A stretch of DNA of 37,145 bases from Clostridia bacterium. GTDB lineage: Bacteria; Bacillota; Clostridia; Christensenellales; Aristaeellaceae. Under the pieces are notes generated by a model. It saw nothing but the letters and a program-made list of their open reading frames with translations, ran no database searches and had not been told where the DNA came from. Of this stretch, positions 32,288 through 37,145 are shown piece after piece. Within the stretch, counting starts at the first letter, position 1. Every line of letters begins with the position of its first letter. The position numbers were made by a program, and so were the translations under genes. The stretch covers positions 1 through 37,145 of the forward strand of contig JAFWEL010000123.1 of NCBI GenBank assembly GCA_017512905.1, written 5' to 3'.

Positions 32288-32405
32288 AAAACGGGGCTGC
32301 CACAAAGCGCATAAACATGCGAATGACATGCAATTGCAGGGGCGACGTAATGTCGCCCCTGCAGCTGTTAAGTGCAGCGATGTTTGTTTTGAGACAGCCC
32401 CGTTT
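32288..32405. repeat. Nested inverted repeat between convergent genes, MITE-like or terminator
   Basis: AAACGGGGCTG (32289-32299) and CAGCCCCGTTT (32395-32405) are outer inverted repeats. Inside, TGCAGGGGCGAC (32335-32346) and GTCGCCCCTGCA (32352-32363) form a perfect 12-bp stem with a 5-nt loop. The element fills the space between the LCP gene and the acyltransferase. The right end TTTTGAGACAGCCCC resembles ends of small elements I associate with clostridial genomes. It could also act as a terminator on both strands. Confidence 0.55.
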
Positions 32406-32412
32406 CAACGGG

Positions 32413-33408
32413 CTACAGCCCTACAGCCAGCCGCAGGGGCCGGGGCAGGGGATGACGGGCTTCCCAGGCGCAAAAGCACCAGGGCAGGGCGAGACCGAGG
32501 ATCAGCATCGCCAGCGCGGTGATCGCCCAGGGGACGTGACAGAGGGCACCCAAGACCTCCACCATGTTTTGCACACACATGGAGAGCACATAGATGTTGA
32601 AGGTCCTGCCCCTGAAGGCGGCGGCGAGGGCGTCTGTTCCACGCGAGGGCACACAGGCTGCCAGCAGCGCCAGCAGTCCACTTACAGTGGTCGAGAAGAG
32701 GGTCAGAGGCAGCTCAGGCCAGGCGACCTGGGCTGCAAAAAGCATAGAGCCCGTGACGCCCAAAGCCATTGCACACGAGTTTGTCAATAAAAACCGCCGG
32801 ATATCCCACGTCTTCCCAACCGCCAGGCCCAGGGCAAACCAGAACAGGTACAGTTTCAATTCATCCAGGCACAGCAACGTGGGCAGCGTAAGGGGCAGCA
32901 GCGACAGCGTGAGCAGCACCGCAAGCGTTGCAAGGCGCGGGGCCCGTTTGCCGCAAACGAGGACGTCCAGCACCGGCAGCATCGTCGACATAATCATCAG
33001 CGTCGGCAGGAACCACAGGTGGGGCGCGATGCCCTCCTCGTGGGGATCCAGCAGGGAAAGCACCAGCCATTCCAGTGACAGATCGGGCTGGACACCCATC
33101 AGAACAGAGGCTCCGTAGCGGGGCGCCAGCATCAGCAGGTTGATACAGAAGTAGGGTGTCATCAACCGCAGGAAGCGCTTTTTCAGATAAACCCGCCAGC
33201 CATCCTGCCGCCACTTTCCTGCAAAGAGCCCGCTGGCCAGGAAAAAGCCGGCCAAAGCAGGGTAATGCAAGGTGTCCAGGAGCCTTTCAAGCACTTCCGG
33301 GCCGCTATAGCTGTTGGGAACACAGTGATGCACCACTACCAACAGCATACACAGCACTTGCAGCCGTTCCACCCAAGGGATTCGGCCCTTTTCAGAATAC
33401 GATGCCAT
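32413..33408 (-). CDS. Acyltransferase 3 family membrane protein
   Basis: A 331-aa integral membrane protein with about ten helices. The N-terminus has the family pattern RLQVLCMLLVVVHHC, with the conserved His pair (H27 and H28 region), and GFFLASGLFAG. YLKKRFLRLMTPYF is the typical Arg-rich loop after it. Such enzymes O-acetylate or O-succinylate surface sugars; the substrate is unknown here. GGAG (33415-33418) is 6 nt before the ATG at 33408. The gene faces the LCP gene and sits beside envelope genes. Confidence 0.85.
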   Translation of the reverse strand: MASYSEKGRIPWVERLQVLCMLLVVVHHCVPNSYSGPEVLERLLDTLHYPALAGFFLASGLFAGKWRQDGWRVYLKKRFLRLMTPYFCINLLMLAPRYGASVLMGVQPDLSLEWLVLSLLDPHEEGIAPHLWFLPTLMIMSTMLPVLDVLVCGKRAPRLATLAVLLTLSLLPLTLPTLLCLDELKLYLFWFALGLAVGKTWDIRRFLLTNSCAMALGVTGSMLFAAQVAWPELPLTLFSTTVSGLLALLAACVPSRGTDALAAAFRGRTFNIYVLSMCVQNMVEVLGALCHVPWAITALAMLILGLALPWCFCAWEARHPLPRPLRLAVGL

Positions 33409-33443
33409 TTTTTACTCCATATTATACGAGATTAACCAAGACT

Positions 33444-33472
33444 ATTATAATCTATTGATCTGACAATTGCAA
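33444..33472 (-). promoter_or_regulatory. Sigma-A-type promoter of the acyltransferase gene
   Basis: On the minus strand TTGCAA (33467-33472) and TATAAT (33444-33449) are 17 nt apart. Another TATAAT lies at 33421-33426 without a matched -35. Confidence 0.65.
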
Positions 33473-33479
33473 TACTTAA

Positions 33480-33508
33480 TTGAACCATGACGCCGCATGT
33501 GGTATAAT
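33480..33508 (+). promoter_or_regulatory. Sigma-A-type promoter left from a lost sugar transferase gene
   Basis: TTGAAC (33480-33485) and TATAAT (33503-33508) are 17 nt apart. The start near 33515 is just before GGAGG (33515-33519) and the ATG at 33527. It now most likely drives the deacetylase operon about 390 nt downstream. Confidence 0.7.
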
Positions 33509-33526
33509 TACATTGGAGGTGGATGT

Positions 33527-33618
33527 ATGTATGCCCATGTGAGGCGCATACTGGACTTTCCACTGTCGCCGAAGGCCGCTGCCTTTGTCTCCCGGGACAC
33601 GTATCCTTCCGGCGTTAG
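33527..33618 (+). pseudogene. N-terminal remnant of a membrane sugar transferase
   Basis: With GGAGG 7 nt upstream, the ATG at 33527 opens MYAHVRRILDFPLSPKAAAF. This matches the start of undecaprenyl-phosphate sugar transferases of the EpsL/WcaJ type (MYxxVKRxLDFxLSLxAL). The resemblance ends after about 20 codons and no catalytic region follows. A MITE-like element begins at 33619. The first codons with promoter and ribosome site survive, so the gene was truncated recently. The family assignment rests on a short stretch. Confidence 0.5.
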
Positions 33619-33776
33619 GGCACCTCTAAAAACCCTCATCACAGGCGGGCAGCTGAATTATACCCATCTTCAACCTGCAAAAACCTTGACGGCCATTCGG
33701 GCAGCTTGCGTCTTTTGTAGGCCGAAACAGGATAAAACACATCACGCCGGCCGTTGCGATAGTTTTTAGAGATACC
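33619..33776. mobile_element. MITE-like element with terminal inverted repeats
   Basis: GGCACCTCTAAAAAC (33619-33633) and GTTTTTAGAGATACC (33762-33776) are inverted repeats matching at 13 of 15 positions, extendable outward to TTA on both sides (TTAGG / CCTATAA). The 158-bp interior has no transposase. A minus-strand frame inside (KNYRNGRRDVFYPVSAYKRR) resembles repeat-derived hypothetical proteins I have seen in gut Firmicutes. The stretch 33777-33900 after it holds no clear gene. Confidence 0.55.
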
Positions 33777-33900
33777 TATAAGCGGATGAGCCGAATCCTC
33801 GTTGCCCGGCGCATAACGGACACGGGGCTCAAGGCGACCCGCCCCGAAGGCGTCTTGGAGGGTGTGCAGGCCGAAACTCAAACCCAGAGGGAAATAACAG

Positions 33901-34809
33901 ATGCAGAATCAGAACAAGAACAATGCCCTTTCCTGTCAGTGCGGGACCGCTCCGGGGCGCATGAACCGCGCCTTTTTAACCGTGGACCTGGAGGAGTGGT
34001 ATCATCTGGACTACCTGAAGGGCTACAATTGCCGGGAAAGCGGGGTGCGGGTGCTGCCCCGGATCTTCGACTTCCTGGACATGCTGGACGAGGAGGGCGT
34101 GAAGGTCACCTTCTTCTGCGTGGCCGAGATCGCCGATGAAAATGCCGGCATCCTCCGGGAGATCCTGCGCCGGGGCCACGCCCTGGGCTGTCACGGCCTG
34201 GACCACGAGCTGCTGACCAACAAGAGCCTGGACCGGTTTGTGGACGAGACGCGCCGGGCCAAGGGGATGATCGAGAGCGCTGCCGGTCGTGAGATCACCG
34301 GTTACCGGGCCAGCTGCTTTACCATGGAGCGGGACAAGCTGGACGCGATCCGGGAACTTGGCTTTACCTACGACAGCAGCAGGATCCGCTTCGCCCAGCA
34401 CCCGCTGTACCGCAACCTCGACCTCACCGGCTTCACCCAGGCCGAGGACCTGGTGTACATTCAGGACGGCTTTTCGGAATACGAGATCCCCACGCTGGAG
34501 ATCATGGGCTATTCCATCCCCATCTCCGGCGGCGGCTACATGCGGCTGTTCCCGTTCTGGCTGCTGCGCCTGCTGCTGGACATCTATGCCCGCGGGCACG
34601 AGAACTTCACGATCTACGTGCATCCCTTTGAGCTGACCAACCTGCCGCTGCCGCTGCCGAAGGGCCTGGGGAAGGCCACGACCTTCCGCTGCCTGGTGGG
34701 CCGCAGGGGCAACCTGAAGAAGCTGCGCAAGGTCATCCGCTGGCTGAAGGGACGGGGCGCGCGGTTCATCACCCTCGAGGAGGATCGAAGGGAGCGTGGC
34801 CTGGCATGA
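33901..34809 (+). CDS. Polysaccharide deacetylase (NodB-like)
   Basis: A 302-aa carbohydrate esterase family 4-type enzyme that removes acetyl groups from polysaccharide or its lipid-linked precursor. Motifs: catalytic/metal Asp in LTVDLEEWYH (D29), metal motif H98-x3-H102 in CHGLDHELL, GYRASCFTME and ending VHPFEL. It resembles the DUF3473-containing deacetylases of exopolysaccharide loci (FRCLVGRRGNLKKLRKVIRWL). There is no signal peptide, so it is likely to act in the cytoplasm on precursors. AGAGGGA (33886-33892) supports ATG 33901; an ATG at 33961 is a weaker choice. It overlaps the next gene by ATGA. Confidence 0.88.
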   Translation: MQNQNKNNALSCQCGTAPGRMNRAFLTVDLEEWYHLDYLKGYNCRESGVRVLPRIFDFLDMLDEEGVKVTFFCVAEIADENAGILREILRRGHALGCHGLDHELLTNKSLDRFVDETRRAKGMIESAAGREITGYRASCFTMERDKLDAIRELGFTYDSSRIRFAQHPLYRNLDLTGFTQAEDLVYIQDGFSEYEIPTLEIMGYSIPISGGGYMRLFPFWLLRLLLDIYARGHENFTIYVHPFELTNLPLPLPKGLGKATTFRCLVGRRGNLKKLRKVIRWLKGRGARFITLEEDRRERGLA

Positions 34810-36881
34810 CCCATACGATACTGCTCACCGGCGCGTCGGGCATGCTGGGCAGCCGGGTGGCCCTGGCGCTGTGCGACCGGGGACACCGGGTGGTGGGCGT
34901 GGACATCGCCGGCGCGAAGGTGGTCCATGAGCGCTACACCCACGCCGTCTGCGACCTGACCCGGCCCGATGACGTGGCCGAATTGTTCACCGCCCATCCG
35001 GTGGATCGGGTGATCCACCTGGCCGCGCTGGCCCACGTTACGGGCGAGAAGGACCTGAGCTGGAGCCGCTATTTCATGCTGAATGTGCTGGCCAGCCAGC
35101 ATGTGTTCGAGCAGGCGGCCAGGGCGCGCATTCCCGTGTTCTTCGCCAGCACGGTGGACGTGTACGGCCTGCAACGGGACGCGATTACCGAGGCCACGCC
35201 CCCCGCGCCGGTGGGCGGCTACGCCAAGTCAAAATATGAGGCCGAGCAGCGCCTCCTGAAGCTGATGGGGGATACCCCGGCCTTCGTCGCCCGGTTCACG
35301 CCGGTGTATACCGCCGAGGATATGCACGACGTGCAGAAGCGCTATTATATAAAATATCCCTCCGTCGCCTTTACAGTGGGCGGGGGCACCGACTACGCCT
35401 TCTTGAACCTGGACCGGGTGGTGGAGGTCATCTGCGCCTGGGCCGACCGGGAGGTCGCGCCCTCCGGCCTGGTGAACTTCTGCGACGACGCCCCCTTCAA
35501 TTCCGCGGCGATGGTGGCGGCTGAGAAGCGCGCGGGCAGGGCGAAGCGGACGCTGCGCCTGCCGGGGTGGGTGGGTCGTATGGGCCTGGGGGTGTCCCGG
35601 GTCTGCCCGCCGAAGCTTCGGCTGAACGTCAGCAAGGTGCTCAGGCCTTACCGCTTCGACACCGCCGGGATGAAGCGCTTCTTCGAGGGCGGCGATGGCG
35701 CGGACCACCGCCGGGAAAAGCCCGACCTGCGGGGGGTGCGGGTGCTGCTGCTGGAGGGCTTTGCCCGCCAGAACATGGCCCTGATGCCCGCGCTGAAGGC
35801 CCTGGGCTGCCATCTGACCACCTACAACAGCAGCAGGCTGGACGTGGGCTACGCCTCCCGCTGGCCGGACGTGAAGCTCATCCGGCACTGGGACCGGGAG
35901 AATCCGGAGAGCTCCTTCGCCGCGCTGATGGAGGTGCTGCGGGAAGGCCACTACGACATCGTCATCCCGATGACCGACTTCTCCGCATCGCTGCTTTGCG
36001 CCCACATCGACGAGGTGAAGCCCCTGGCATGGCCGGCGGTGAACGAGCCGGAGGTGTTCTGGCGGGCGGCGGACAAGCAGCGGACCATGCAGGCCTGCGA
36101 CGAGGCCGGTGTGCCATGCCCGAGGACGCTGTACGACATGCGCACCGCCGACGAGATCCTGGCCGCCGGGCTGCCCTTCCCGTTCATCATCAAGCCCCGG
36201 GTGGGCTACGGCTCCATCGGCTTCCACGTGATCCGGGACGAGAAGCAGCTGCGGGAGGTGTTCCCGAAGGCGCTGGAGCGGTTCGGCGGCATGGTGGTGC
36301 AGGAGTACATCCCCCAGACCGGCACCCAGTACAAGTGCGAGGTGTTCCTGGACGGGGACGGCAACCCGAAGAGCGCGGTGGTGTTCGACAAGACCCGCTG
36401 GTATCCCATCGACGGCGGCTCCACCTGCTGCAGCTGCAGCGTCCACCGACCGGACATCGCGGCGGATTCCATCAAATTGCTGCGGCACATTGGCTGGAGG
36501 GGCTACGGCGACGTGGATCTGATCGAGGACCCCCGGGACGGCGTGGCGAAGGTGATGGAGATCAATCCCCGCATCACCGCCAGCGTGAAGGTCTGCTTCG
36601 CCGCCGGGGTGGACTTCGCCCGCCAGATTGTGGAGCTGGGCATGGGCCTGCCCGTGACCGACTACACGGATTACCGGGACGGCGTGCGCCTGCGCTACAT
36701 GCACACCGACGTGCTGTGGTTCCTGCAATCCCCGAATCGGTTCAAGGTCAAACCGGGCTGGTTCGACTTCCGCCACACCACCGACCAGATCTTCAACCCC
36801 AGGGACCCCTGGCCCTGGTTTACCTACACCGTTCAGGGCCTGCGCAAGCGCAAAAGTGAGATGGCGAAGCGGAAACGGTAG
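34806..36881 (+). CDS. NAD-dependent epimerase/dehydratase fused to ATP-grasp ligase
   Basis: A 691-aa two-domain enzyme. Residues 1-290 are an extended SDR: NAD motif GASGMLGS (9-16), catalytic Ser in FFASTVDVYG, and Y139-x3-K143 in YAKSK. Residues about 315-691 are an ATP-grasp enzyme: a pre-ATP-grasp Rossmann-like part (VRVLLLEGFARQNMALMPAL), the ATP-binding Lys463 in IKPRVGYGSIGF, and metal ligands E585 and N587 in MEINPRI. One domain would modify a nucleotide sugar, and the other would join a carboxylate to an amine or similar nucleophile. Partner genes are separate in the loci I know of. The start overlaps the deacetylase stop by 4 nt (ATGA), so both belong to one envelope pathway. Confidence 0.88.
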   Translation: MTHTILLTGASGMLGSRVALALCDRGHRVVGVDIAGAKVVHERYTHAVCDLTRPDDVAELFTAHPVDRVIHLAALAHVTGEKDLSWSRYFMLNVLASQHVFEQAARARIPVFFASTVDVYGLQRDAITEATPPAPVGGYAKSKYEAEQRLLKLMGDTPAFVARFTPVYTAEDMHDVQKRYYIKYPSVAFTVGGGTDYAFLNLDRVVEVICAWADREVAPSGLVNFCDDAPFNSAAMVAAEKRAGRAKRTLRLPGWVGRMGLGVSRVCPPKLRLNVSKVLRPYRFDTAGMKRFFEGGDGADHRREKPDLRGVRVLLLEGFARQNMALMPALKALGCHLTTYNSSRLDVGYASRWPDVKLIRHWDRENPESSFAALMEVLREGHYDIVIPMTDFSASLLCAHIDEVKPLAWPAVNEPEVFWRAADKQRTMQACDEAGVPCPRTLYDMRTADEILAAGLPFPFIIKPRVGYGSIGFHVIRDEKQLREVFPKALERFGGMVVQEYIPQTGTQYKCEVFLDGDGNPKSAVVFDKTRWYPIDGGSTCCSCSVHRPDIAADSIKLLRHIGWRGYGDVDLIEDPRDGVAKVMEINPRITASVKVCFAAGVDFARQIVELGMGLPVTDYTDYRDGVRLRYMHTDVLWFLQSPNRFKVKPGWFDFRHTTDQIFNPRDPWPWFTYTVQGLRKRKSEMAKRKR

Positions 36882-37145
36882 GGCGTGAGCCGTTGGGAGG
36901 ATGCTTCAGCCCAATACATGGGACCAAACGTATCTGTTCAGCCAGTTATATTTATTGCGCTGATGCTGATCAGACGGAACCCTTCCGACCCCGTCTGCGA
37001 CGGGGCCACCTCCCCACTAGCTTCGCGTCGCAGGGGAGGCTTTTGGCTAACTTACCGGGGGTATCGGGGGCGGAGCGCCCCGATCTTCAATCGTACGCGG
37101 CGGCGTGTACGCCGCGGGCGGGGCCTTTTTTGCGACGCGAAGCTA
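36882..37145. repeat. Intergenic inverted-repeat region at the window end
   Basis: TAGCTTCGCGTCGCA (37018-37032) and TGCGACGCGAAGCTA (37131-37145) are perfect 15-bp inverted repeats enclosing about 98 bp. Inside are several GC-rich stems (GCGGCG/CGCCGC near 37098-37113) and a T6 run (37125-37130), which could act as a terminator for the epimerase fusion. CCCCGTC/GACGGGG (37000-37015 area) is another stem. No gene is visible. The segment may be a small non-autonomous element that continues beyond the window. Confidence 0.5.

Noticed and set aside
33639-33881. An 80-codon minus-strand protein gene over the MITE-like element
   Set aside because: It spans the right end of the element, has no ribosome site and looks like repeat-derived translation.

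Overview
The window looks like a chromosomal segment of a high-GC, endospore-forming member of the Clostridia (Bacillota), probably an uncultured gut lineage; I cannot name the genus. Three things point there. The gene order infB-rbfA-nrnA-truB-ribF-rpsO-pnp-M16 peptidase is the classic Firmicutes arrangement. There is a spoVAC/AD/AE sporulation operon with split CotF-type coat genes beside it. Shine-Dalgarno sequences of the AGGAGG type are strong throughout. No rRNA, tRNA, CRISPR array or complete insertion sequence is visible; the one clear RNA gene is tmRNA.

Layout. (1) 1-11575, plus strand: the translation/RNA-processing operon, starting inside infB. It is interrupted by an AT-richer toxin-antitoxin insertion (antitoxin intact, PIN toxin broken by a stop codon). 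It ends with a HEPN-like protein of unknown function, an M16 peptidase and a small esterase-like hydrolase. (2) 11737-16125, minus strand: sporulation genes (a cysteine-rich zinc-ribbon protein, two CotF-like proteins, SpoVAE, SpoVAD, SpoVAC and a coupled 41-aa ORF), then a PheB-type ACT protein. (3) 16215-17231, plus: smpB and ssrA (tmRNA), with a clear promoter and two tandem terminators. (4) 17232-25303, plus: a gene-poor repeat-bearing stretch, then a partner-switching cassette with a decayed RsbW-like kinase, a huge membrane sensor phosphatase (propeller + SpoIIE/PP2C) and a STAS anti-anti-sigma protein. It is followed by a secreted HAD-histidine phosphatase-HAD triple-domain protein. (5) 25630-28392, minus: an amino-acid-type ABC transporter whose ATPase carries a C-terminal RsbW-like domain. 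(6) 28515-30546, minus: greA-lysS. (7) 30880-36881: cell-envelope genes, namely an LCP ligase, an acyltransferase, the promoter and first codons of a lost sugar transferase next to a MITE-like element, a polysaccharide deacetylase, and an epimerase/ATP-grasp fusion.

The most unusual part is regions 4-5. A phosphatase and a STAS switch protein sit beside a dead RsbW-like kinase, while an RsbW-like domain, lacking the usual N-box Asn, is fused to the neighbouring ABC ATPase. My inference is that partner switching may have been rewired onto a nutrient transporter; the sequence alone does not prove it. Start sites were chosen by Shine-Dalgarno spacing, operon overlap and family alignment from memory, and several differ from the longest open frame.
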